NCBI RefSeq assembly: GCF_001437355.1 | Contig: NZ_JQBM01000001.1 | Span: forward strand, 463,088 to 527,087 | From: Weissella viridescens | GTDB lineage: Bacteria; Bacillota; Bacilli; Lactobacillales; Lactobacillaceae | DNA: 64,000 nucleotides | Direction: 5' to 3' | In this document: piece by piece, positions 33,815-43,301 of the stretch | How positions within the stretch are numbered: position 1 is the first letter of the stretch | Layout: each line of letters begins with the position of its first letter | The notes under the pieces: model-generated | What the model saw: the letters and a program-made list of their open reading frames with translations, nothing else | What the model was told of the DNA's origin: nothing | Databases searched by the model: none | Translations under genes and position numbers: made by a program

Positions 33815-35316
33815 TTATGCCTCAAAATCATACACGTCTGCATACCGAGCTCGTTGCAAATCCAACCAGTATTGCGGATTCAACGCTTCACCCGTTGCAG
33901 CTTCCAACACTTCTGCTGGTGTCTTAGAAGCACCATATTGCCAAACATGTTCACGACGCCATTCAAAAATCGGTTTGATATCACCTTCAGCCAATAGCGC
34001 TTCAACGTTAAAGTCATTGTGCATGGCATGATAGAACTGAGCAGCATACAAGTGCCCCAATGCATATGATGGGAAATAACCAAAGTCACCACTAGCCCAG
34101 TGAATATCTTGCAAAATACCATTGACCGCTGTGTCTGGTCGAATTCCCAAATATTCTTCATACTTACTATTCCACAACGACTCAAGATCATCAACATTAT
34201 AGTCGTCATTAAAAATAGCCTTTTCAATTTCATAACGAATAATAATATGTAGTGGATATGTGATTGGATCAGCTTCTGTTCGAATTAAGGTTGGCTTCGT
34301 AATCATCCACCCCTTAAAGAAACGGGCAAAATCAACGTCATCTAAGCGACCATCAACTGCTTTTTGCAAAATTGGATATTCATGTGACCAGAAATCTTTT
34401 GATCGTCCAATCATCACTTCATTGAAAAGCGATTGCGACTCATGAATACTCATTGCAATCCCCTTATTGAACGGTGTATAGTCCCACTTAGCCGCAACAT
34501 TCTGTGCGAAAAGTCCATGCCCTGCCTCATGATAAATGCCAAGCACCGCCATTTGGAAGTCCGTGGCTGACCAACGTGTTGTAATTCGGGCATCATCACG
34601 ATTTAAATCTTGCATAAAGGGATGAATCGTATCATCAAGACGACCTTTTTTAGCGTCATACGTTGCGCTGCATCCCAAACATATGCGCGCTGTAATTCAA
34701 TCGGAATTTCGCGTGACAAGAAATCACTTTCAGGTTCAGTCCCTTGCGTTTGAATATCATGTTGCAGGTCCATAATCCCATTTTTTAGAGCCTCAAAGAC
34801 ATCATCTAGTTTAGCAACAGTTAAACCAGGTTCAAATTGATTTAACAAAACATCGTACGGCGTTGCTTCATCTTTTCGCCAGTATGAAATAAAACGTTTC
34901 TTAGTTGCAATTAGTTCCTTTAATGCCGGTGCAAATAGTTGATAATCATCAGCTTCACGTGCTTTTGTCCAAGCATCTTGACCAGCCGAACTCAATTTTC
35001 CAAAGGCGGTATACTCATCTTCAGGAATTGCAGCCACTTCCTCGTAATCAGTGACATAACGATCAAATAATTTTTGTTCATCATCTGTTAACAAATCACG
35101 ATGCTGCTTAAAATAGGCAACTAATTCAGCTGCTTCAGTTCCGGTAGCAACTTGGAAATACTTCGAACTTAAATAACTCACCAACTCTGCTCAAAAATCA
35201 CCTGCTGCGACAGGCATTCCAGTTAATTGATCCCATTCTGCCAATGCCAAACTTTCCTCAATTAAAGCCTGTTCTTTCATGTTGGCCCGTAAATCAGCCC
35301 CAGTAAATTCAGTCAT
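33815..35316 (-). pseudogene. M32 metallocarboxypeptidase (carboxypeptidase Taq family), broken by a stop and a frameshift
   Basis: Original start at ATG 35316 (AAAGGAG upstream, MTEFTGADLRANMKEQ). Codon 42 is TGA (35191-35193) in 'AAGDF-stop-AELVSYLSS'. The frame then continues, via an internal start at 35184, to about 34670, where '...YVWDAAQRM' shifts by one base into 'TYDAKKGRLDDTIHPF'. The downstream part is open to 33815 and contains the zinc motif HEAGH ('IYHEAGHGLF') and 'HIIIRYEIEKAIF'. Everything else is well preserved, so inactivation is recent or one of the lesions is a sequencing error. M32 enzymes remove C-terminal residues from peptides in the cytosol. Confidence 0.9.
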
Positions 35317-35367
35317 ACCGTCACTCCTTTTCTAATCTCATTGTTTTTTAATATTTTACACCAATCT

Positions 35368-35397
35368 ACAAAAAAAAGCACAAAATGTGCTTTTATT
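35368..35397 (-). terminator. Terminator after the amino-acid permease
   Basis: Minus strand AAAAGCACA-TTT-TGTGCTTTT followed by T-rich sequence. Confidence 0.65.
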
Positions 35398-35399
35398 AC

Positions 35400-36770
35400 T
35401 TATTTATTAACGTAATAGCGACTGAATAATCCAAAAATGATTGTCCAAGCCAGCCCGGCATAAGCCGCAATACGGTCCGTTGGCGTTATGAATAGTAACG
35501 CAAAAATAAAGATGAAGAACAGGATTGTTGCTGGACTTGTCACCCGATAAAACGGCATTTTAAATCCGTCGGGTAAAAAGTCAGAACTTTTCCGATAATG
35601 ACGGTGCGCAATCATAATTAATGTATAGATCACCAATGTAATTGCTGCAGTAGCAGAAGCAAAAAAGTTAAAGGCAGATGATAAGGCTGGTATAAAATTA
35701 ACCACTGGCGTAGCACAAATTAATCCTGCCGAGAACAAAATTGCCCGAGCTGGAATAGCTGTCTTTGAAAGCTTGGCAAAATAGCGCTCTAGTGGTCCGT
35801 CATTTTCTTTTGAAAGTGCGAAAATATCACGTCCCGCTGAATAGATAAGCGTATTTAACGCAGACAAAGCTGCCGTCAAAACAACGAAGTTCATCAGTGC
35901 TGCGGCACCATGTAAGCCAATTAACTGAAATACCATCACAAACGGACTTTCATTTGCTGGAAGGTAACGCCAATTACAAATAGCCATAATAATCGCCAAG
36001 GCACCCACGTAAAAAATCATAATACGAACTAACACTGTATTAATTACTTTGGGAATAACTACCTTTGGATCAACTGTTTCTGCTGACATCAAGCCAACGA
36101 ATTCGATTCCAACGAAAGAGAAAAAGACCATTGGGAATGCTTTTAGAAAGTCAACTGAACCATTTGGGAAGAATTGAAAGCCATCCGTAATATTTTTAAA
36201 ACTTACCGTTCCACCATGAATTCCCGGCATTTTAAATCCTGTTACAATCATGAATAATCCAATCGCAATCACCATTAATATGGCAATTATTTTGATTGAG
36301 GCAAACCAAAATTCAGCTTCACCAAAGAAGCGCACGGCTGTTAAATTCAGAATAATTAAAATAGCCATTATGGCTAACTCCATCTTCCAAGCTGCAATAT
36401 GGGGTAACCAATACTGTAAGTATTGACCAATCGCTGTCAATTCAGCCATGGCTGGTAAAATTAGCGTAATCCAATATGACCATCCCACAAAGTAACCCGT
36501 CTCACGATTGATGTACTTTGAGACAACGCTAACAAATGAACTGGATTTTGGATCGACGTATAACATTTCACCAATTGCCCGCATCATGAAAAATAAAAAA
36601 GCACCAGTAATCATATAGATTAACAAGACTGATGGTCCCGTTAAATTGATTGTGTCACCCGCCCCTAAAAAGAGACCGGTTCCAATCGTCCCACCAATCG
36701 CCATCATTTGGACATGTCGTTGTGTTAAGCCACGAGATAGTTCGGTTGGCTTTGTTGTTGTTTCTGTCAT
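35400..36770 (-). CDS. Amino-acid permease, APC superfamily (AAT type)
   Basis: 456 residues with 12 predicted transmembrane helices. 'GLTQRHVQMMAIGGTIGTGLFLGAG' is the classic N-terminal signature of the AAT subfamily of cytoplasmic-membrane H+/amino-acid symporters. Further blocks are 'PMVFFSFVGIEFVGLMSAE' and 'SALNTLIYSAGRDIFALSKE'. ATG 36770 with GAGGTGG at five bases is used; a GTG three codons earlier is possible. The substrate cannot be assigned from sequence alone. Monocistronic. Confidence 0.92.
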   Translation of the reverse strand: MTETTTKPTELSRGLTQRHVQMMAIGGTIGTGLFLGAGDTINLTGPSVLLIYMITGAFLFFMMRAIGEMLYVDPKSSSFVSVVSKYINRETGYFVGWSYWITLILPAMAELTAIGQYLQYWLPHIAAWKMELAIMAILIILNLTAVRFFGEAEFWFASIKIIAILMVIAIGLFMIVTGFKMPGIHGGTVSFKNITDGFQFFPNGSVDFLKAFPMVFFSFVGIEFVGLMSAETVDPKVVIPKVINTVLVRIMIFYVGALAIIMAICNWRYLPANESPFVMVFQLIGLHGAAALMNFVVLTAALSALNTLIYSAGRDIFALSKENDGPLERYFAKLSKTAIPARAILFSAGLICATPVVNFIPALSSAFNFFASATAAITLVIYTLIMIAHRHYRKSSDFLPDGFKMPFYRVTSPATILFFIFIFALLFITPTDRIAAYAGLAWTIIFGLFSRYYVNK

Positions 36771-36888
36771 TTCGTCCACCTCATCTTCATTTCAATACAG
36801 ATAACTTTAACACAACTATGTATATTTTTACAATAAAAACATTTTTTATGCACTAAAAATGAATACACCAATGACTGAAGACAAAAAA

Positions 36889-36914
36889 AGAGACATGCCT
36901 AAGCATGTCTCTCC
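36889..36914 (-). terminator. Terminator after the GlsB-like gene
   Basis: Minus strand GAGACATGC-TTAG-GCATGTCTC followed by T7. Confidence 0.9.
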
Positions 36915-36939
36915 ACAAATAAATATCTAAATAATTAGA

Positions 36940-37194
36940 TTAGTTGTTTCCAAACTTAGCTACTAACCATGAAACAACAACCACAACTACAACCGCACCA
37001 ATAATTGATGGGAAGATAGCCATACCTGCCATGTGAGGTCCCCATGAACCCAACAACTTTTCACCAAGCCATGATCCAACTAAACCAGCTGCAATGTTGG
37101 CAATCCAACCCATTGAAGCACCCTTACTTGTAAGCGCACCACCAATAGCACCAATAACTGCACCAATAATAAGTTCCCAAATTAAACTAAACAT
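36940..37194 (-). CDS. GlsB/YeaQ/YmgE family stress membrane protein
   Basis: An 84-residue protein made of three glycine-rich hydrophobic helices ('LIIGAVIGAIGGALTSKG', 'ANIAAGLVGSWLGEKLLG', 'SIIGAVVVVVVVSWL'), the transglycosylase-associated/GlsB pattern. It is commonly stress-induced and membrane-located; biochemical role unclear. It lies 22 bases after the CsbD gene, with AGG upstream of the ATG, so the two form a stress operon. Confidence 0.9.
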   Translation of the reverse strand: MFSLIWELIIGAVIGAIGGALTSKGASMGWIANIAAGLVGSWLGEKLLGSWGPHMAGMAIFPSIIGAVVVVVVVSWLVAKFGNN

Positions 37195-37216
37195 ATCTAA
37201 CTCCTACCTTTTCTAA

Positions 37217-37456
37217 TTACTTGTCAAACTTTTCTTTAACGTCATCAACAACATCAGTTGCCTTATCAGCTACGTTTCCAGCAACTTCGCTTGCCTTTTC
37301 CTTAGCATCGCCAAACAATCCCTTGGCCTTACCTGCAAGACCTTGGGCCTTACCTTCAGCTTCAGTTTGCTTGTCGCCAGTAACGTTTCCAGCAACTTCC
37401 TTTGCCTTACCTGCTACTTCGTCGGTCTTACCCTTAACTTGATCTTCTAAACTCAT
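37217..37456 (-). CDS. CsbD family stress-response protein
   Basis: 79 residues, very hydrophilic, with repeated 'GKAKEVAGNVTGDKQTEAEGKAQ' helical repeats ending 'ATDVVDDVKEKFDK'. Matches the CsbD family, small general-stress proteins without known activity. First gene of a two-gene unit with the GlsB-like gene. Confidence 0.92.
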   Translation of the reverse strand: MSLEDQVKGKTDEVAGKAKEVAGNVTGDKQTEAEGKAQGLAGKAKGLFGDAKEKASEVAGNVADKATDVVDDVKEKFDK

Positions 37457-37785
37457 AATACTACCCTCTCTTTCATTTATTGATTATTATTATATCGGGT
37501 ACATTTAAAAAAAGAAAGCCTTTTTTCATTTTTTAAATGCAAATATTCATAATTGACATAATATTTATATTAATTCATCCAATGCATAAGTAACAAATTA
37601 GCGTTATGCATAGTAGGTATCTTGGTACGTGCGCACAATGTTTATCGTACAGAAAACGCCCACACACTAGCGCTTTAACGTAACAACATCAGAAAATTCC
37701 TTTGCCATCCGCATTGACTCGACGTATTTATATTCAGGTCATACTAGCATTACCAATGCCTAAACTTTAGTGTGCAATTTGTGTA
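37457..37785. other. Intergenic region with a possible gene fragment
   Basis: The left part should hold the csbD promoter. At 37667-37738 the minus strand reads PEYKYVESMRMAKEFSDVV... to a stop, preceded by a TGA and ALVMLV. This looks like the C-terminal end of a lost gene of unknown family at the left edge of the prophage remnant. Confidence 0.4.
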
Positions 37786-38061
37786 TTAATCTTTTGAACA
37801 TTTATTCCTGCCCGCTTCAACGTCAATGCCATTAACCTTTAGAACCTCTTTCATTTTGATTAATTCATCATTCAAAGCTTGAACTTGAACGGTTAATCGA
37901 TTGTTTTCTCGATGTAATTTTGCATTTTCTTCGATAATTTTTTCGATATAGTAGTCTTCCACACTCTGTTGTTGTTGTTTACATCCTAAATACCATGCAC
38001 TTAATGGTGCGACAATAACTGCAATTCCCGAAAAAAAACTTTTCCAATCTATTGAATCCAT
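37786..38061 (-). CDS. Membrane-anchored coiled-coil protein, phage-type, possibly holin-like
   Basis: 91 residues from ATG 38061 (GGAGG nine bases upstream). One N-terminal transmembrane helix (about 8-25, 'FFSGIAVIVAPLSAWYLG') is followed by a long charged coiled coil ('EKIIEENAKLHRENNRLTVQVQALNDELIKM'). Similar small proteins occur in prophages of lactic acid bacteria. Lysis function is possible but not shown. No endolysin is nearby. Confidence 0.6.
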   Translation of the reverse strand: MDSIDWKSFFSGIAVIVAPLSAWYLGCKQQQQSVEDYYIEKIIEENAKLHRENNRLTVQVQALNDELIKMKEVLKVNGIDVEAGRNKCSKD

Positions 38062-38259
38062 TAACAATTACCTCCTTTTCCAAGTCCTCCATTCCTATCC
38101 TTGAACTAAAAAACTACATCGCCTTGTCAAACACACCGACAAACTAGGTCTCAAACTGTATTAGACAAAAAATACCAACTAATGTACGGCTTCACCTAAC
38201 ATTGCATATATAAATGAAACACCATCACTTTAACATTGTCCTCAAACATAAAACGGGCA

Positions 38260-38652
38260 TCATAAATCCACTTGTTGGCATTTTACTTTTAAGGCATCAC
38301 GCCAACGCCGTGGTGTTCGTTCATCCACATAATGGAGTTGGGCAATCATCTCCCACCCCATTCGGTTACGGTAACGTTGATTAAACACTTCTTTATGTTC
38401 ACGATCAAACGTATCAACACACGCTTTAATTTTAGCCCGCTGTTCTTGTAACGCATTTAACTTCTCGTCTTGTTCAATCCGAACCAGCGTATTTTCAAAG
38501 ACATTTGAATACTTATTTTACGCCCGACCCCCGCCAATATTTTCATCTTTTTTTGAATTATTTTGGCGTAACTCATGTTCACGCATTTTTATTTCCAAAT
38601 CTAATCCACCTGTAAAATATCGCTCTAATAATTTATCAATCCGATCTGCCAT
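38260..38652 (-). pseudogene. ArpU/RinA-like phage transcriptional activator, one internal stop
   Basis: A 131-codon frame from ATG 38652 (GGAGG upstream) to TGA 38260, interrupted only by TAA at 38518-38520 (codon 45). Text on each side fits one protein: 'MADRIDKLLERYFTGGLDLE' and, after the stop, 'NVFENTLVRIEQDEKLNAL ... FDREHKEVFNQRYRNRMGW' and 'ERTPRRWRDALK'. The C-terminal helix-turn-helix with QRY...GWE is typical of late-gene activators of Gram-positive phages. It was read directly from sequence because the stop hides it. Confidence 0.7.
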
Positions 38653-38727
38653 TAAAAACGCCTCCTACTTTTTCTCTTCATTAGCCAAATCATTTTGTGT
38701 AATTTATCTATAATATTTGACTAAAAT

Positions 38728-38741
38728 TACACTACAGTGTA
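38728..38741. promoter_or_regulatory. Candidate repressor operator O1
   Basis: TACACT-AC-AGTGTA inverted repeat, sharing the half-site (G)TACAC with two further sites close to the repressor gene. Confidence 0.55.
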
Positions 38742-38832
38742 CCATTGAGGTACAGTAAAAATCACAGTTCTTTGCGTCATCACGACTATTCTGTCGAACA
38801 GACTAACTGCGTTGCCTTAACGATATATCTAT

Positions 38833-38856
38833 CTTATTACACAACGGTGTAATAAG
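38833..38856. promoter_or_regulatory. Candidate repressor operator O2
   Basis: Ten-base arms CTTATTACAC / GTGTAATAAG around AACG. The site overlaps the -35 area of the repressor promoter (-10 TATTAT at 38861-38866). Confidence 0.65.
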
Positions 38857-38866
38857 TCAATATTAT

Positions 38867-38884
38867 AGTACACTTTTGTGTACT
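38867..38884. promoter_or_regulatory. Candidate repressor operator O3
   Basis: Seven-base arms AGTACAC / GTGTACT around TTTT, just after the -10 box and 30 bases before the repressor start codon, which fits autoregulation. Confidence 0.65.
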
Positions 38885-38913
38885 TTACATCCAAATAAAG
38901 AAAGGACACTACC

Positions 38914-39267
38914 ATGAGTACCTTTGAAAACATTAAGCGTGTCGCGAATGAACGCGGGCTTTCACTCAAACAAACTGCTCTGAAAGCCGGACTATCTGAA
39001 AACGCGCTATATCGATATAACCAAGGGGTTGAGCCAAAATACGACACCATTAAAAAGGTTGCGGATGCACTGGGCGTATCCGTCGATTATCTTGCCGGAG
39101 ATACCTCAACACCAACTCCAGTTAAATCACATAACGCTCAACCTGTAGAGCTCGATCAAGTTTTATCGGAAGAAGGCATGGCTATGTTTGATGGGCAGCC
39201 ACTGTCAGACGACTATAAAAAGGCGCTTCTTACAATGCTAAACGGATTGAAAGATAGCGGGCAATAG
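38914..39267 (+). CDS. Phage-type XRE/CI repressor
   Basis: 117 residues. The N-terminal helix-turn-helix (about 5-65, 'RGLSLKQTALKAGLSENALYRYNQGV' with 'IKKVADALGVSVDYLAG') is the cI/XRE type. A linker follows, then a short C-terminal region without an autocleavage peptidase, so inactivation may be by the ImmA-like protease encoded next. AAGGA precedes the ATG. Three palindromes with GTACAC half-sites lie upstream. Start of the plus-strand lysogeny module of the prophage remnant. Confidence 0.9.
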   Translation: MSTFENIKRVANERGLSLKQTALKAGLSENALYRYNQGVEPKYDTIKKVADALGVSVDYLAGDTSTPTPVKSHNAQPVELDQVLSEEGMAMFDGQPLSDDYKKALLTMLNGLKDSGQ

Positions 39268-39270
39268 CCT

Positions 39271-39669
39271 ATGCACGAAGAATTATTCGCTGCGCTGTTA
39301 AAAGTTGCGGATGCCTCAGACATTTCCATCAAAGAGGTTAGCGGCACCAGCAACGACCCTGACGTCGCTTTTTGTCGTCAAAAGGTGATCAACTTAAATC
39401 ATAATTATCAATCATCGATTAGTGTTGCATTTCGTCTTGCTCATGAAATTTGTCATATTCAATTTTCACAGCCCTCCTTCTTGTACACTTTTTCACCGTA
39501 CATTAAGAATAAGGTTGAACGTGAAACTAATGCACATGCTATCCGTATGATTGCACACCTAGTTTATGGCGATACGCCAAATGAATACCGCAATTGGTCC
39601 GACTTCATGAATGAGTTTGGTTTACCAAGCTGGTTTGAACCACTCGTCAAAGAGATTATTTATGACTGA
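39271..39669 (+). CDS. ImmA/IrrE-family metalloprotease
   Basis: 132 residues with the zinc motif H58-E-I-C-H62 ('FRLAHEICHIQF') and a downstream 'VERETNAHAIRM' block supplying the third ligand and Asn. ImmA cleaves phage or ICE repressors after a damage signal. It starts three bases after the repressor stop with no clear ribosome site of its own, so translation is probably coupled. Confidence 0.88.
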   Translation: MHEELFAALLKVADASDISIKEVSGTSNDPDVAFCRQKVINLNHNYQSSISVAFRLAHEICHIQFSQPSFLYTFSPYIKNKVERETNAHAIRMIAHLVYGDTPNEYRNWSDFMNEFGLPSWFEPLVKEIIYD

Positions 39670-39724
39670 GTTCCTAGACCAAAACAAATCCCCTCAACAC
39701 CCTTACTGAAACGGAGTTACACAC

Positions 39725-40369
39725 ATGCATAAATACTGGGCAACATGGCTTATCGCTGGCTGCATTTTAATTGGAGCAGCAGGTTTCGGATCATATGAAT
39801 ACATTTACTCACAGGATACCAAAAAAGCCGAAATCGCTTCGTCAAAGTCAAAAAAATCTTCACAAGAGAAACAAAAATCAGTCTCCCATGCGAAAGCAAA
39901 ATCTAAGCAGTCAGCAAAAAAGAAATCTGAAACAAGCACTTCGACTGAAGGAAGCTCCCATCAAGTCACAGCGACAAGCACTTCAACTAGTTCCGTTCAA
40001 TCTGACGCAGCTTCAATGGATGTTGCAACATTTATTGGAAAGTACGGCATGACTTATGCCCGTTATCTTAGAGAACATGATGGGATGAGTGTCGCTCAAT
40101 CATTGCAAACTGCCAGTTCAATTGGCGCAGGTATGACAAGTGGTGAGATGCAAAATATGTATGGTTTGGAACAAGGTCGTTTAACTGAGACCGCAGATGG
40201 TAAATTAGTTGAAACAGACGCGACTAACGAAACAGATGACTCCACCTATGCGGAAAAGGCTCGCACACCAAATGCCGATTTCACTTTAGAAGATGGTACC
40301 CACATTCATAATGATGCGAATGGTGATTCATTTGATGAAAAAGGACAAAAAATCGGAAAAGGCGACTAA
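39725..40369 (+). CDS. Membrane-anchored or lipoprotein-like phage remnant protein
   Basis: 214 residues. N-terminal hydrophobic helix (about 5-26) contains LIAGC, which could be a lipobox, though the hydrophobic stretch continues after the Cys. A Ser/Lys-rich linker (33-100) follows, then a soluble domain with 'FIGKYGMTYARYLREHDGM' and a C-terminal 'LEDGTHIHNDANGDSFDEKGQKIG'. Proteins of this plan often follow the repressor and ImmA genes in Lactobacillales prophages; role unknown. GGAG lies eight bases upstream. Confidence 0.75.
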   Translation: MHKYWATWLIAGCILIGAAGFGSYEYIYSQDTKKAEIASSKSKKSSQEKQKSVSHAKAKSKQSAKKKSETSTSTEGSSHQVTATSTSTSSVQSDAASMDVATFIGKYGMTYARYLREHDGMSVAQSLQTASSIGAGMTSGEMQNMYGLEQGRLTETADGKLVETDATNETDDSTYAEKARTPNADFTLEDGTHIHNDANGDSFDEKGQKIGKGD

Positions 40370-40499
40370 AATTAATTTCATCGTACTATATTTACACAGA
40401 CTTGAGCATGTCTTAAAAAGGCTCTTTTTTTATATAAAATTAACTCAAATCGGCTTGAAGTATGCTAGATTTCTTTTATACTTCAGAACATTTTTGACC

Positions 40500-40784
40500 C
40501 CTTACATTCGAATTGCCCACTTTCTAGGTGATAATCATGAACAAAATTATTACACTAGGGTCTTAAAATTAATTCTTCAAGTGATCCATGCGAAAAGAAT
40601 CACCTTTCACGGATTTAGTCACACACACGCTAGTTATCTAATCAAAAACGGTGTCGACATTGCCTATGTAAGTGAGCGACTAAGACACAATAATGTATCT
40701 ATCACAGAAAAAACCTACTTTCACCTTCTAAAAGACAAACGTGAATCAGAGGACGAAAAAACGCTGAATTTATTCATTTCATAG
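40500..40784 (+). pseudogene. Phage tyrosine integrase, C-terminal remnant
   Basis: Only the end of the catalytic domain remains: 'KRITFHGFSHTHASYLI', 'GVDIAYVSERLRHNNVSI' and 'TEKTYFHLL' with the nucleophile Tyr, ending EDEKTLNLFIS. The Arg of the HGxRH box is Ser, so even this part is altered. The text upstream of about 40500 is not integrase-like. It marks the right end of the prophage remnant, close to rpmE2. Confidence 0.75.
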
Positions 40785-40899
40785 TGTAGGTTTTGCGCAG
40801 AATTTGCGCAAAATAAAAATAAAAAAATTCAATTGAGCAGAATTTTCACAAAATTTTATATACTTTTACTTACTCAAGTTTACCTTTTTAAACAAAACA

Positions 40900-40946
40900 A
40901 AAACGCTGATACAACGGCGTTTATACCGTCATACCAGCGTTTATGA
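40900..40946 (-). terminator. Terminator after rpmE2
   Basis: Minus strand AAACGCTGGTAT... pairs with ...GTATCAGCGTTT, a long imperfect stem with an inner ACGG/CCGT part, followed by T-rich sequence. Confidence 0.7.
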
Positions 40947-40956
40947 GAAAGTATGA

Positions 40957-41199
40957 TTACTTCAAACCATACTTCTTGTTGAACTTGTTCACAGCTCCAT
41001 CGGCAGTAGTAAACTTTTGCTTACCAGTGTAGAAAGGATGTGAATCTGAAGTGATTTCAACACGAATCATTGGGTAAGTGTTACCCTCGTATTCAACTGT
41101 TTCGTCTGATGTACGAGTTGAACCAGTCAAAAGCTTGTAACCAGTAGTTGAGTCAACGAATACCACTTGGTGGTATTCTGGATGAATATTAGGCTTCAT
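40957..41199 (-). CDS. rpmE2: 50S ribosomal protein bL31 type B
   Basis: 80 residues starting [20 protein letters not shown] with '[15 protein letters not shown]' and '[10 protein letters not shown]'. No zinc-ribbon cysteines, hence the type B (zinc-independent) form. ATG 41199 has GGAG nine bases upstream. Confidence 0.97.
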   Translation of the reverse strand: MKPNIHPEYHQVVFVDSTTGYKLLTGSTRTSDETVEYEGNTYPMIRVEITSDSHPFYTGKQKFTTADGAVNKFNKKYGLK

Positions 41200-41328
41200 T
41201 ATCAATTTCTCCTTATCGCCCTAGCACCTAAATGCTAGAGTCAGTTTTCTATTTAAGTTAACTGAATTATAATACCATATTTTTAAAACTTTTGGTAGTC
41301 CAGAATTGTTTTTCTGGATAAATTTCAG

Positions 41329-43161
41329 CTATTTTTCGTCAGATTCTTCGGCACTCATAACGGCCATAAAGGCTTCCTGCGGAACATCAACCGAACCGAC
41401 TGACTTCATACGCTTCTTACCCTTCTTTTGCTTATCAAGCAACTTGGCCCGTCGATCTGGATCTCCAGTGTGAATCTTTGAGGTAACATCCTTACGGTAG
41501 GCTTTAACCGTTGAACGCGCAATAATCTTTGAACCAATTGCTGCCTGAATCGGCACTTCGAAGTTACGACGTGGGATAATATCCTTTAGCTTTGAGGTAA
41601 TTAGACGACCACGTGATTGTGCGAAGTCACGATGCACGATAAAACTTAGCGCATCGACCTTATCACCATTCAACAAAATATCGACCTTGACCAAATCAGA
41701 TGGACGGTATCCCGCCAAATCATAGTCTAATGATGCGTAACCACGTGTTGATGACTTCAATTTATCGAAGAAATCAAAGATAATTTCAGAGAGCGGCATA
41801 AAGTATTTGACGTTGACACGTTGCTTGTCCAAATACTCCATTGTATCGAACTCGCCTCGCTTACTTTGTGCCAATTCCATAACCGTTCCCACGTAATCAT
41901 TTGGTACCATAATTTGCGCAGCAACGTATGGTTCTTCAATGCTCTTAATTTCGGCAGCATCAGGCATTTCTGCCGGATTAGAAACTTCAACCATTTCACC
42001 GTCAGTCTTATACGCATGGTACGTTACAGATGGTGCGGTAGTAATCAAATCAAGATCGAATTCTCGTTCCAAACGTTCTTGAATAACATCCATGTGCAAT
42101 AAGCCTAAGAATCCGGTACGGAATCCAAATCCAAGCGCTTGCGACGTCTCAGGCTTAAATTCAAGCGACGCATCGTTTAATTGTAGCTTTTCCAAAGCTT
42201 CCCGCAAATCGTTATAACGTGCGTTATCTGTTGGATAAAGACCAGAATAAACCATTGGTGTCATTGGCTGGTATCCAGGTAGTGGTTCAGCCGCGGGATT
42301 ATCAATCGTTGTAATCGTATCACCAGGACGTGCATCACGAATACTCTTGATTGAGGCAGCAACATAACCAATATCACCCGCCATTAAATATTCACGTTTA
42401 ATTGGCTTAGGAGAATTGATACCAACTTCGGTAACTTCATACTCAGCACCGGAGTTCATAAAGCGAATCTTATCTCCAGGCTTCATAACGCCTTCACGAA
42501 CACGAACTGTTAAGATAACACCCTTGTATGAATCATAGGCTGAATCAAAGATAAGCGCTTGTAACGGTGCCTCAAGGTCACCTTCAGGCGCTGGCAGCTT
42601 CGAAACAATTTGGTCCAACAATTCTGGAATGCCAATTCCCTCTTTTGCAGAAGCCATAACAGCATCGGAAGCATCAATTCCAATATCTTCTTCAATTTCC
42701 TCACGAACACGTTCAGGATCTGCAGCGGGTAAATCGATCTTGTTGATAACTGGAATGATTTCAAGATCATTTTCAATGGCCAAATAAACATTAGCCAAAG
42801 TTTGTGCTTCAACACCCTGCGCAGCATCAACAACTAAAATTGCACCGTCAACAGCCGCCAACGAACGTGAAACCTCATATGAGAAATCGACGTGACCTGG
42901 TGTATCAACTAAATGAAAGATGTATGTTTCACCATCCGGGGCCTCATAGTGAGCCTCGACTGAGTTCATTTTAATTGTAATGCCACGTTCACGTTCAAGA
43001 TCCATTGTATCTAATAATTGATTTTGCATATCACGTTCTGCAACTGTATGCGTTGATTCCAAGATACGATCGGAAATTGTCGATTTTCCATGATCAATAT
43101 GGGCAACGATACTAAAATTACGGATACGTGATTGGCGCGCTTTCATTTCTTCTAAATCCAT
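41329..43161 (-). CDS. lepA: Elongation factor 4 (LepA)
   Basis: 610-residue translational GTPase that back-translocates or resolves stalled ribosomes. G1 is 'AHIDHGKST' (about 20-28), with 'DTPGH' and 'NKIDLP' later, and a C-terminal domain with '[14 protein letters not shown]'. Full length for the family. Single gene here. Confidence 0.97.
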   Translation of the reverse strand: MDLEEMKARQSRIRNFSIVAHIDHGKSTISDRILESTHTVAERDMQNQLLDTMDLERERGITIKMNSVEAHYEAPDGETYIFHLVDTPGHVDFSYEVSRSLAAVDGAILVVDAAQGVEAQTLANVYLAIENDLEIIPVINKIDLPAADPERVREEIEEDIGIDASDAVMASAKEGIGIPELLDQIVSKLPAPEGDLEAPLQALIFDSAYDSYKGVILTVRVREGVMKPGDKIRFMNSGAEYEVTEVGINSPKPIKREYLMAGDIGYVAASIKSIRDARPGDTITTIDNPAAEPLPGYQPMTPMVYSGLYPTDNARYNDLREALEKLQLNDASLEFKPETSQALGFGFRTGFLGLLHMDVIQERLEREFDLDLITTAPSVTYHAYKTDGEMVEVSNPAEMPDAAEIKSIEEPYVAAQIMVPNDYVGTVMELAQSKRGEFDTMEYLDKQRVNVKYFMPLSEIIFDFFDKLKSSTRGYASLDYDLAGYRPSDLVKVDILLNGDKVDALSFIVHRDFAQSRGRLITSKLKDIIPRRNFEVPIQAAIGSKIIARSTVKAYRKDVTSKIHTGDPDRRAKLLDKQKKGKKRMKSVGSVDVPQEAFMAVMSAEESDEK

Positions 43162-43253
43162 TTTTTATGCGCTCCTTCAGTTTAAATTTTATTTTTGCTA
43201 GTACCTTTCATTATACCGTTGATAACCTAGGTTTGCCATTGTTTACTGCAAAT

Positions 43254-43290
43254 AAAAAAGCGAACAACTAAAATAGTTGTTCGCTTTTTA
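43254..43290 (-). terminator. Terminator after pgk
   Basis: Perfect stem GCGAACAACTA / TAGTTGTTCGC with a short TTT(T) loop and T5-6. Confidence 0.95.
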
Positions 43291-43301
43291 TTTAAAATGA
43301 A

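Noticed and set aside
34603..34678. Two separate carboxypeptidase genes overlapping here
   Set aside because: The overlap is the frameshift zone of one M32 gene. The N-terminal and C-terminal motifs join in order.
39725..39800. Definite lipoprotein call for the 214-residue phage-remnant protein
   Set aside because: LIAGC resembles a lipobox but hydrophobic residues continue for another 10 positions, so a membrane anchor is as likely.
40293..40499. N-terminal part of the 163-codon frame ending in the integrase tail
   Set aside because: It overlaps the end of the 39725 gene in another frame and is low-complexity read-through. Only the part after about 40500 resembles integrase.
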